Positions 1-11,472 of a DNA stretch of 64,000 nucleotides are shown here, in pieces. A program made the translations under genes and the position numbers. This DNA comes from Tetrahymena elliotti 4EA. Taxonomy: Eukaryota; Ciliophora; Oligohymenophorea; Hymenostomatida; Tetrahymenidae. Position 1 is the first letter of the stretch; each line of letters starts with the position of its first letter. The notes beneath the pieces were generated by a model. It was not told where the DNA came from and searched no databases. It saw nothing but the letters and a program-made list of their open reading frames with translations. Where the stretch lies: the NCBI GenBank assembly GCA_000231825.2, contig JH720301.1, forward strand, positions 1,713,843-1,777,842, read 5' to 3'.

Positions 1-3000
1 TTTTACAAGAAATACATGTACTACTACCAGTACATTCTAGACAAAGTGAAGGGCAAGGTAAGCAATCATTTTAACTTGAATCTAAATAGAATCCCGTTTT
101 ACATTAGCATTAATTACTTGATGTAAGTTCCCAAGAAGTTGAATTCTTACAGGAAGTGCAGTTAGTATTTTAATTTTCACAAGTAAAACAAGATTTATCA
201 CATTTCAAACATTCGCTTAAATTAGAGCCTAAAAAATATCCTTTTTAACATTCACATTTTTTGTTAGATAGAACTATTGAAACTGTATCAATACATGATG
301 TACATTCAGTACTGCTACTGCATGTCAAGCATAGAGAAGGGCATAGAAGGCAATCATTTTAACTATTATTTAAATAATAGCCTGGTTTACATTAGCATTA
401 ACTACCTACTAGTTACCAAGTAGTTTTATTTTTGCAGGCAGTACATAAATTACTTTAGTTTTAACAAGTCTAACAAAGTGGAGAGCAAGGTAGACAATTA
501 TTCGATGTTTAAAAATAAAAAAAACCTTCTTAACAAATACATTAATTGTTTGCTGTTAATTTCCAATTAATGGTATCTTTACATTAAGTACAATAAGTAT
601 CAGATCCAGAGCATGTAAAACAAGTAGATACACAAGGTAAACAATCAGTTTAATTTGAGTTTTGATAAAATCCATTTTTGCATTCACATTATTTGCTTTC
701 ATTTAAGAACATTGAATCTTAACTTTTGCAAGATAAGCACCCTGATTGGCTGCATGAAGAACAAAAAGTTTGACAGCTCAAGCAATCATAAGTAGATGAA
801 TCTAAATAGTAGCCTGATTTGCAGCTGCATTAATTATTAGAATATGACCAAGTAACTTCATTTTTACATGATGTACAAGCTGTGCTAGTGCCTTAGCATG
901 TTGCACAGATAGGATTGCATTATGAGCATTGATTTTAGCTTAAAAAATAACCATCTTTACAAGAAGTACAAATAGAAGTACTGCTGCATTCAGAGCAAAG
1001 AGACTAGCAGGGTTTACAATCATTTTAGTCTAAATAATATCCTTTAATGCATACACATTAACCAGCTTAGTTTTACCAAACAGTAGTATTTTTGCAAGAT
1101 GTACAATTAGTGCTAGAATTTTCACAAGTTAAGCAAGGAAAATCGCATTATAAGCAATTTTCTTCCTGTTAACTGAAATAGAACCCTTCTAAGCATAAAC
1201 ATTAATAATCTTATGTTAACTACCAAGAAGTTATGTTTTTGCATGTTTTGCATTTTGTTCCATCTAAAGGATCACACTCTAAACAAATATTTTAATTTTA
1301 GCAGGTACAAATCTTACCTTCATTTTCTTAATAGCCTTAGTTGCAGTCACACTTATTAGAGTTTTGATTTAGAGTTCTGGGTCCAAATTGTTCACTACAC
1401 GTAAGACAATGATCTTATTAATTTTAGCATGTTTTACAAACATAATTACATTACTCACATTTATTTTATATTAAAGTAAAACCATCAGTACATGATAAAC
1501 AATCTGTATTGTTAGGTCCATTACAAGTTAAACAAGAAGAATTGCATTTTTAACAAACTTTATTTATCCCTTAATCATAATAACCAGGAGTACATGGACA
1601 TAAATTATCTGATGTTAACTATTAAACTCTAAAACTATTTAGCGGGCAAGAATTACAAATAGTACCACCAGGGGCACACTCACAGTAATAAGGACAAGAA
1701 TATTATTTCCAGACTAATTAAGATAATATGAAAAATATTTTGAAAAATAAAATTAATAATATATTACTGTATATTTAATTTTAATTGTCGACTGTCATGA
1801 AATCATTTTCCTATATATTATTGAATTGTGAATATTTTTTATGAAAACAGAGACTAAATTTACATCAGCAAAAGAAAAGATTTTAAATAAATTTTGATTT
1901 AGAGGATTATTTGCAGTACCAATAGAGTTATTATTTAAATCAAAAGCTATTTTAAAAATAATTTTTAATTTTTAAGGATTTTTAAAATGTTAATTTCAAT
2001 TGAGTTTAAAATTTTTAATTTGTGATATTTATTAATTTAATCATTATTGATTTCTCATTATTATTTTTATTTGGCAATTAAAATTATGGATATTATAAAT
2101 AAAAATAAATGTTTTATTTACCTTCAATTTTGCTTTCATAAAGAATAAAATAATTAGAAGAAAATCCCTTAATATCAACAAAGCCTGAATCTAAAAATTT
2201 GTTTTAATCTATTTAAAAACTATCATTTTCATAATGTAAAATAATAAGTTCATAATATGCTCCTGATAGCGAAACAGCTCCACACATGTATTAGGCATCT
2301 TACTATTTAATAAAGAAATTTAATTATCATCATCAATTTAATCTAATAAAACTTACCCCAATTTTAACAAATTTTTTTACATTTATATTAGCAGAAGAAA
2401 ATGTATATTTATTAATTTTAGAAAAAATAGTTTATTCTTCAGAATAACCTACCGAACGCAAATTCTTATTATAAACTATTATAAGATTTATGAGTTAACA
2501 AAATGAATTGACTAAAAATATTTATTTACCATAAATATCACTAGGTCCGCAAGAAATAAATACTAAATTAACTTCAACAAGCTTTATTTAAAAAAATTAT
2601 TAATATTAAAAAAAATTTTTTTAACTTACTAAACTATACCAAATCCCCATTACTGAATCTGGACAGTCATTGAAAGTTTATTTATTAGTGTTCTAAAAAT
2701 AATCTTTTAAAATATTTTTATGAATTATTTTAGTTTAAACTTAAAAAATGATTACTATAAGCCTCTCCATTTGGATACCCTACCATAAGCTAAATAATCC
2801 ATAAAAAATAGTCATATTAATATAAATAAAGAAAAAAAATATATACTCCTCCTTTTGTTCCAACTGAAACAGAATCAGTAAAGGAAACTTAACTAGTAGT
2901 AAATGCTGTGTTATATTGCGAAAGGTAAGTACCACCATAATTTAATACTAAAATAATATTAAAAATATTAAATTATTCAAAAGATTGTAAAAATATTACT

Positions 3001-3426
3001 AAATCCAGACTATTAAAAAACAGCTAAGAAATGGTTTTCCTTTATATAAAATCAAATAAGTCATTTTATATTTAAGGTGATTTTTAATTACAGTTTGTGA
3101 GGGATAAAACTAGACACTAATACAGTCTTATGACCCTTAAAAAGATTGTTAATTTGAAATTTATCCAGTAGTTGAATAGGTAAATGCTATTAAAAGTTTT
3201 AATAATTTAAAAGATAGATTGAGTTAAAAATGAGTTTACCATATACTGTTGTTGTGGATTCCTAACATACAGCTATTACTTTTGTCAGTTAATAAGAAGC
3301 ACTTTTAATTTTTGAAGTGCCTAACCCGCTAATATCAATAGCCTATTTTTAAAAAGATAATGATGCAGCACATATTTACTTAACTATTAGAAATAGTAAG
3401 ATCTGCTTTCTTACTTATAATTTCAT
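1..3426 (-). CDS. Secreted cysteine-rich repeat protein, N-terminal part (runs off left edge)
   Basis: The start at 3426 gives a signal peptide (MKLQVRKQILLFLIVKQICA) followed by a domain of about 400 residues spread over several short exons; the first two are 3240..3426 and 3092..3186 and splice cleanly. From about 1713 down to base 1 one open exon encodes roughly eleven modules of about 50 residues with the pattern C-x-C-x3-G-Y-Y ... C-x2-C-x3-C-x2-C ... C-x2-C, many followed by a Trp. Such furin/TNFR/VSP-like cysteine repeats are abundant in ciliate surface and secreted proteins. The frame is still open at base 1, so the C-terminus, and any membrane anchor, lies outside. Exon borders between about 1714 and 3091 are not fully resolved. 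A damaged copy lies at 6712..9074. The ligand and role are unknown. Confidence 0.85.
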
Positions 3427-5640
3427 TATTCTTGTTTTTCTTTTATCAAATAATGTTATCAAATTTGATTTTGAAAAATTAGTTATTCAAACATACTCAA
3501 TCTTTAATATGAATAAATTACATTAAAAAGTTATGAAAGTAAAGTCTTAATTAAAAATCTAATCTAAGTAAGTGTAACATTAAAATTTGTGGCAATCATT
3601 AAGATGTAAGTAAGCCTCAAAAATAAATTTCTTTGAAAATTTCATAAAGGTTTAAAATAAATATATTTATTTTTAAATAAAATTTTTTAGAATTAAATTT
3701 TTTTGTTACAATTCCAAACTTCTAAATGCTTATTAAACTGTATTGCCTTTGCTATTAATATTTTAATTTCTTTACCAAATAAATCTTACAAATATTTGGA
3801 TAAAAGATAATTAAAATTTATAAATTTGTAATACGATATTTAATAAATACCTCAGCTGCACAGACAAGAGCATAATTACATCAATTACTTTTTTTATTAA
3901 TTTTTATAATCTTTTAAAGTAAGAAATTGATGGTTTGAAGCGTTATAAATATATCTTAAGCAGACACTTAAATTGGTGAAAAAAATTCTTTTATAAGGAT
4001 GATAATCTGTAATTAAGATTTTGTAAAAAAAAAACCAAATTTTGAAAATTCTGATTTATCTAATACTTTTTTTTGAAGTAAAGAAGAAAGTAGAAGCCTG
4101 AATCATACTTTTAATACTTTAAATTATTTAATCATTTTCAAAGAATTTAAAATAAAAATACTACAGTATTAATTTAAAAAATATATTTTTCTCTTTGAAT
4201 TGCTTTATTCGGAAAAATTCAATTTCCAAAGATTTTTTTATTGAAATTTATTATCTTGAATTTGAACTCCATATTAATTAATAATTAAAAAAACATTAAA
4301 TTCTTCTATTATTCTATTCCGAATGTATTATGTATGGTTTTTATATATTTCAGAATCCTTTTTTCCTTACTCAAAAATATAAAAATAAATAAAATATCGA
4401 GATTAAAATTATTTTGATTAAAATATGAATATTTTTTTCTTATTCTGCTTTCACAGCTGTTTATTTCTTTAAATAATTAATTTTTAGTTTTCAAAAATAG
4501 ACAATAAAATTATTATTGTAGTAATTTTACTATTTTTTCTTGTTTTTTTTACTTTGTAATTAAATTAAAAATATCAAAATTAATTCTCATTTTATTTTAA
4601 GCAATTCTTATTATTAAACTTTAAATAAATACTTATTTTATTTGCTATCCTTTCTTAGTATTCAAAAAAATACACATAATAAAATCTGATAAAATAAATA
4701 ATTTGAAAGTAAAATATTAATTCCACTTTGTTTTCAAGATTGATTAATAAAAAGTATTAAATTTAAATAGAGACTTCAAAATTTAGAAGTAATTTGACAA
4801 TAGATCTATATGCTCTAATTATTTCATCATCTGATTTTTTTTGATTATGTTGTAATCTTACAAAAAATATTTTTTTATGAAAAGATAAAAATTTATAAAT
4901 TTTATTTAAATATTCTAAATTCATACACTGCATAAAAGTGTTAAAAAAAATAAACTGTATTTCAAATTAAATTTGTAGCTTTAATAAAATGAATAAACAA
5001 ATCTACAAAAAATGTAGATAAAACAATATTTATGGTATATTCAACATTAAATTTTTTCCTTTCTTATCTATCACATTTTAAAGTCTTTTTACTATGTATT
5101 TTATTTTAGAAGAAAAATTCACTCCAGCTTTTAATTTTATTTATAAATTTATTTTTTTTAAATATTTTAATATTTCTAAATTCAAATTTAGAGTTTTTGA
5201 TTTTTCAGCAGAACACTCTAATTTATTTTTCTATCATTTAAAAAAAAAAATTTTAGTCTATAACTTATTTGAGTATACCTTCTATTCAAAAGTATCCAAA
5301 TTAGATTTATAATATTGGAATATTTATTATAAACTTCTTTATTAAAAATATTGGAATTATAAACAAAATTGACATAATAATAGAAATTAGATATTTGGAG
5401 ACTAAAAATTTATTTAAAATCATAATTATTTACTTAATTTTTTGTAATATTTCCTACATCTATGTTAAATTATTCATATTAAAAATAGAACTTTTATCAA
5501 CAAATTTTAATCAAAAACAAAACTAAAGTTTTTAAACAAATGGTTCCAAAACTAAATTTACCAATTTAAAAGTATTATTTGTCATAAAATTTTGTTATGA
5601 CTACTGGAATCAAACAATTAATGAAAAATATAGTATTAAT
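763..5640. repeat. Tandem segmental duplication, copy A
   Basis: The cysteine-rich gene and about 2.2 kb of its upstream DNA resemble 6840-11440 base by base over long stretches, in the same order and orientation. Matching landmarks: 763 with 6841, exon 1 with 9074, 4741 with 10301, 5270 with 11060, and 5580-5635 with 11380-11440. Copy A keeps the intact reading frame. Boundaries are approximate. Confidence 0.75.
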
Positions 5641-6711
5641 TGAAAATTTTTAGAAATGAATTTAGATTTTGTGTAATCCTTGATAAATTCTTAATTCACG
5701 AATTACTCATAATTCTTTTCTTAATTGATTTTTTTTTTTGATGATTCTAAAAAAATTAACACAAACATAAGCAAGGATAAGCTAGTATAAAGTATAAATA
5801 CCAAGAATACAATTTTAAATATGTAGTTTGACTGACTGATTGATTCTTTTGACATAAAACAAAACTACCTAAATTATAAATTATGAAAGAAAAAAAAAAA
5901 TAACTGTTTTATTTAATAAAACTGTGAAAATACTTACAATCTCAAAAGATTAAGAAAATTTGTTTTATTTATTTGAATATTTTATCTTAGAATCTTTAAA
6001 AATCAGGGCTGAACGGGTTTTCTTTAAACTTCTATTTATAGCACTTTACTAATTTTACCTATAAAATTAATATATATTTTCATATTATAAAAACAAAAGG
6101 AACCCACCCCTACATGAAGAATAACACTTTAATCAAATTTTTATGCATTAAGATTTCTTGGTATATTTTTTATCTAGTTCTAGCTAATCTTTAAATTTTT
6201 CTTTCGAGGTCATGAAGAATATTTTATGTAAGTTGCAGTAGAAGTTGTTAAAACATTAAATATACTTAAATTGATATGATTTTAAATATTTTTCATACTT
6301 AATCTGACTATTAGCTATCTATTACAATTTTTGGATTTAGAATAAATGTTTTTTTTGCTCTTAATTAATCAGTAAGAGAAAATTTAACTATCTTTGGGTG
6401 ATTATTTTAGGTATTTTTTAATCTCCCAGAATTAATATTATTGTTATCAAAATTTTCAAATTAGCTTTTCTTATTTAGGAACTTATAAATCTACATTTAA
6501 TCATAAACATTAGTTTTTTATGACTTATTTAACAAATTTGAAACTTCTAATTGAGTTATATTTCTTCTTCTTGAACTATCTAATATTATCAAGCAGTTCT
6601 AAGATATGGATTTCTCTTTAATTTATTATTTTTTATTTTGTAAATATTGATTTATCTTTCTTATTATCAATGGTATGTTTAGAATTAATTTAATGATTAA
6701 AATAATAGGAC
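3427..6711. other. Gene-free stretch, mostly duplicated upstream DNA
   Basis: I see no convincing gene here. Bases up to about 5640 align with the DNA upstream of the decayed copy (about 9075-11440), including a shared segment near 4741 and 10301. The 72-residue open frame at 5094 is low-complexity Phe/Lys-rich sequence and is not credible. The stretch 5640-6711 is plain AT-rich spacer. Confidence 0.6.
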
Positions 6712-9074
6712 TCAAGAATAAAATAAAAAATAAACATGCACTTATTGCTAAGTTAAACCTATCTATAATTTCTATTTGAGCTTCATTTAAGCTGTTTCCT
6801 GAAATTTTGTGAAGTTAAGTTTTTAATAATAAAATTAACAAAAAGGTTGACAGCTCAAACAATCATAACTAGATATATCTAAATAGTAGCCTGATTTACA
6901 GCTGCATTAATTATTAAAATATGACCAAGTAACTTCATTTTTACAAGATGTACAAGCTGTGCTAGTACCATATCAAGTTGTACAAAGAGGATTACATTAT
7001 AAACATTCAGTTTGATTTTAGCTTAAAAAATAACCTTTCTTACATTAACAATCTTTACTATTAATTAATTATGTAGAGGTATTATCTATACAAGAAGAAC
7101 AAATAGAAATACTGCTGCATTCAGAGCAAAGAGATGGACAAAGTTTACAATCTTTAGCATTTTAGTCTAGATAATATCCTTTAATACATACACATTACCC
7201 TGCTTAATTTTACCTAATAGTAGTATTTTTGCAAGATATACAATTAGTGCTAGAATCTTCACAAGTTAAACAAGGAAAGTCGCATTATAAGCAATCTTTT
7301 TACTGTAAATTAAAATAAAACCCTTATGAGCATTTGCATTATTTAGGCAATAGCCTTATTTATTTTAGCATGCTTTAAACATATAATTACATTACTCAAA
7401 TTTACTTTATATCAAAGCAAAACCAGCTTAACAAGATAAACAATCTGTATTATTAGGTCCATTACAAGTTAAGCAAGAAGAATTGCATTTCTAGCAAACT
7501 TTATATGTCCCTTAGGAATACATGGACACAAATTATCTTATGTTAACTATTAAACTCTATAGCTATTTTGAGGGCAAGAATTACAAACAGAACTGTCAGA
7601 TAGACATTCACAGTAATAAGGACAAGAATCTTATGTATCCCAGACTAATTAAGGTAATATGGAAAATATTTTGAAAAATAAAATTAAAAAAGTTACTGGA
7701 TATTTAATTTGAATTGTTGTTATGAAATTATTTTCCTATTTGTGATTGAATTGAGAATTTAAAACTTAAAAAAAGAAACTAAATTTTTCATAAAAGAGAA
7801 GATTGTAAATGGATATGAATTAGGGTTATTAGAAGACCCTATTTTCTAATCATCTAAATCAAAAACTAATTAAAAAAATAAAACTAAATTATTATTTTTA
7901 AGAGAGATTTTATGATTTTAATAGTTTTAATATAATGGATTGGTTTCTAATCATAATTTCTATGTTAGATAATAAATAAAATAATTATTATCATCATTTT
8001 AAATCCAAAAAAACTTACCCCAATTTTAACAAATTTTTTTACATCTATGTTTGCTAAATCAAATTTATATTCGTATTTATTAGAAAAAATAGTTGATTCT
8101 GCAGAATAACCTTATGAGCTCGAATTCTTATCATAAACTATCATAAAATTTATGAGTTAAGAAAATTAATTGAATAAACATATTTACCATAAATAGCATT
8201 GCGCATTGCTTCCACAAGAGCAGGAAGCTTTATTTAAAAAAACTATTAATAGACTATTTTTTCAAAATTTTTAACTTACTTAACTATACTAAATTCCTTT
8301 TACTTCATTTGAACAGCCTTTGAAAGTTTATTTATTAGAGTCCTAAAAATAATCTTTTAAATATGTAGATGAAATTACTTTAGCTTAAATTTAAAATTTG
8401 TTACTATAAACCTCTCCATTTTAATATCCTACCAGAAGCTGATTGTTCATAAAAAATATAGCTACATTAATATAAGTAAAAAAAGTAATATACTCCTCCT
8501 TATGTTTCTACAGAAACAGTACCAGTAATATCAATTGAACTAGGTGGAATTATTGTGTTATATTTTGAAATATCATTAGGACCATAATTTAACACTAGAA
8601 TAAAGTCATATTAAAAATATTAAATTATGTTAAAGATTGGTTGGTTGTTAAAAGATTACTGAATGCTAACTATACAAAAATACCTAAAAAATTGTTTTCT
8701 TGTGTTTAAAATAAATAAGTTATTTTGTATAAAAATGTATTTTTAACTACTGTGAAGGATAGAATTAAACACTTGTAAAATGTTCAGAGCCTTAATCAAA
8801 TTATTTGCTTTAAATTTATCCAGTAGTAGAATAGGTAAATGCTATTAATAATTTATAAAACTTTAAAAAAAGATGCAACTAAAAATGAGTTTAAAATATA
8901 CTTGAGTGGTCGATTCCTAACATACTGCTATTGCTTTTGTACCCGAATAGGAAGCACTTTTTATTTTTTCAGACCCTAGCCCTATACTTTAAAGACTATT
9001 AGAAGATAATAATACAGCACATATATTCTTACTATTAGAAGTAATAGAATATGCTTGCTTATTTACATTTTCAT
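6712..9074 (-). pseudogene. Decayed copy of the cysteine-rich repeat protein
   Basis: The sequence is clearly homologous to the gene at 1-3426; for example, the motif IAVCQEST at the end of exon 1 and VQFYPSQ at the end of exon 2 are kept. Two lesions argue against function. Within the signal peptide one base is missing relative to copy A, which throws the start at 9074 out of frame with the rest. At the end of exon 1 (about 8900) the donor GGTAAAC of copy A reads TTTAAAC, and the nearby GT would change phase. The cysteine region (about 6841-7655) is shorter, and past 6840 the frame runs into unrelated sequence before TGA at 6712-6714. Expression from another start cannot be excluded. Confidence 0.7.
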
Positions 9075-10306
9075 TATTCTTATTTTTCTTTTATCCAGTT
9101 TTGTGGTAATCAAATTTATTTTTGAAAAATTAATTAATCTAAAAACTAAATCTTTGTAATGAGTAAATTACATTAAAAAAGTTATGAATCTAAAATCTTA
9201 ATTAAAAATATAAAATAAGGAAGTGTAACATTAAAATTTGTGGTCACCATTAAGAAATAAGCTTCAAAAGTTAATTTCTTTGAAGAATTTCATCAGGACG
9301 GACTTAAAATAAAATTATATTTTTTAATATTTATTTTTTATATAATAAAAAATCTACCAAATTAATAATATTTAGTTATTAATTCTTAAAGTTTCTGTTT
9401 TAAGCTCATAATAAAGTATTTTGTCTTAGATATTAATATTGTAATAGCTACCTTACAATTTAAATCTAAAATTGGGATAACATTTCAGAAATTTAATTAC
9501 TTTTCATTAAAAAATTTGTAACAACATAGATAGATATTTTCTCAAAATTATGTCAATTGCTTATGTGATTAATTCATTTTTTTTTTTTATGAGAAATTGT
9601 TAGCTTGAAACTTTATAAATATATCTAAAACCCACTCTTAAATTGTTGGTGAAAAAATTCTTTTCTATGGATTCCAAAAAATCTGAAATTAATATTTCGT
9701 CAAGAATACAAAACTTTCTATAATCTGATGTATCTATTATTTTTTCTTAATAATAAATATTAAAAAAAATCATTAATAAAATTATTAGTTAATTAAAACT
9801 ACTAAAAATTTATATTTTTCTCTTTCTTTACATCTATACTTAAAAATTTTATTTGACTCTAAATTAATTTATAAAGAAAGATTAAATTTTTTTACTACTT
9901 GAGCTGGATCGTATTATTGTTCTATTTATTTTATAATCTTTTTTGCTTTCTTTAATAGAAAAATAAAAAATAAATTAAATTAAATTGCTTTGATTTAATT
10001 TAATTTGGAATATTATTTTCATTTTCTACTTTCACTAACTTTTTTTCTTAAAATAATTTTTAATGGTTCAAAAATATAAATTTTTCCTTTTTGATTTAAG
10101 ATATAAAAATTAATTAGAATTTTATTTTTGAGCTTTTCTTATGTCTCAACTGTATTTTTTTGAATACTAAGAAAGAATAGAATCTAAAAATATAAATTAA
10201 ATTCTTATTAATTTAAAGTATTACTAAAAAACAAAAATGTGATGTAATAAAAAAATGAATAAATGAGAATCACAGATTAATACCTTTATTTTACAAAAAT
10301 TGATTC

Positions 10307-10556
10307 ATAAAAAGTATTAAATTTAAATAGAGGCTTCTAAATTGGGAAGTAATTAAAAATAGTAAATTTATTTCTTTAAATNNNNNNNNNNNNNNNNNNN
10401 NNNNNNNNNNNNNNNNNNNNNNNNNNNNNNNNNNNNNNNNNNNNNNNNNNNNNNNNNNNNNNNNNNNNNNNNNNNNNNNNNATAAAAAGTATTAAATTTA
10501 AATAGAGGCTTCTAAATTGGGAAGTAATTAAAAATAGTAAATTTATTTCTTTAAAT
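10307..10556. repeat. 75-bp identical direct repeat flanking the gap
   Basis: Bases 10307-10381 and 10482-10556 are identical over all 75 positions. This fits two contig ends that overlap but were not merged, or a short tandem repeat that broke the assembly. Confidence 0.9.
10382..10481. other. Assembly gap (100 N)
   Basis: Exactly 100 N, the conventional filler for a gap of unknown size. The 75 bases on its left are repeated identically on its right. Confidence 0.98.
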
Positions 10557-11454
10557 ATCCCATCATCCAATTTTTTTAGTTCATGTAATATAATAATTTC
10601 AAAAGTTATTTTTTTATAAAAATATTAAATTTTATATGAAATTTATTTATTTAAATATTTTTGGAGTTAAATAATTCAAATTAAAATTTTTAGAGTAGAT
10701 TTTTGAATGAATAGTTTTATTTTAATTTAGCTTTTTTTAACAGTTGTGGTGGCTGAAAGTTATGAATAAATTTCAGAAGTTTTTCAGAATCTCCTTAGAA
10801 AAAAATAATTAAATAAATCACTCATAAAAATATGAATACTGTTGGTACACATATTTAAGGATAATTTTTATATAAGAAGGGATATTTTTCTTTGTTTGTA
10901 AAAATTTCATCTTAAATAAGTTAAGAAAAATAATATCATATTAAAAAACATTAATAAATTTGAAATATTAATTCCAAAACTTATATGAGAGATGGTTTGG
11001 TTTATTAAATAAAGTTTTTGATTTACTATTTCTTTGTCTGAATTTAATTTGTCTACAATAATTTACCTTCTATTCAAAAATTTCCTAATTAGACTTTAAA
11101 TATCTGGAATATTTAATAATTAGCTTGATTATGAAAAATTAGGGTTTAGGAACAGGTTTATAATAATAGATATAGATAAAGCTATGCTTAATCTATCAAT
11201 TTATTTTGATCAGAATTATTCATTTAATTTTTTGTAATTTGTTTTATCTCTATGCAATATTATTTGTATTAAAAATAATTATCCATAATGTTGAATCTAT
11301 CACCAAAACCAAATTGTTTAACAAATGTTTTTAAGATCTAATACAAAACCTAAGATTCAAAACAAGAATTTTAAAAGTATAGTTTGTCATAAAAATGTAG
11401 TGAAAGCTACTGGAATTAAAAAAGTAATGAAAAATATGACTATATATATATGTA

Positions 11455-11472
11455 TAGTACCCTAGGGTACTA
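11455..11472. repeat. Perfect 18-bp palindrome
   Basis: TAGTACCCTAGGGTACTA is self-complementary with no loop. It follows a run of alternating TA and lies just past the point where homology to duplication copy A ends (about 11440). Its G/C content stands out in this region. Function unknown. Confidence 0.6.

Larger units (their letters stand above)
6840..11440. repeat. Tandem segmental duplication, copy B
   Basis: This is the second copy of the unit described at 763-5640. It is truncated relative to the gene in copy A: homology stops abruptly at 6840, so all cysteine modules encoded below base 763 in copy A are missing. It also lacks roughly 130 bases inside the repeat region and contains the assembly gap at 10382-10481. 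Confidence 0.75.

Noticed and set aside
2350..2360. CCCCAA as a telomere repeat
   Set aside because: Single occurrence inside the cysteine-rich gene region (and its copy near 8020), not in an array.
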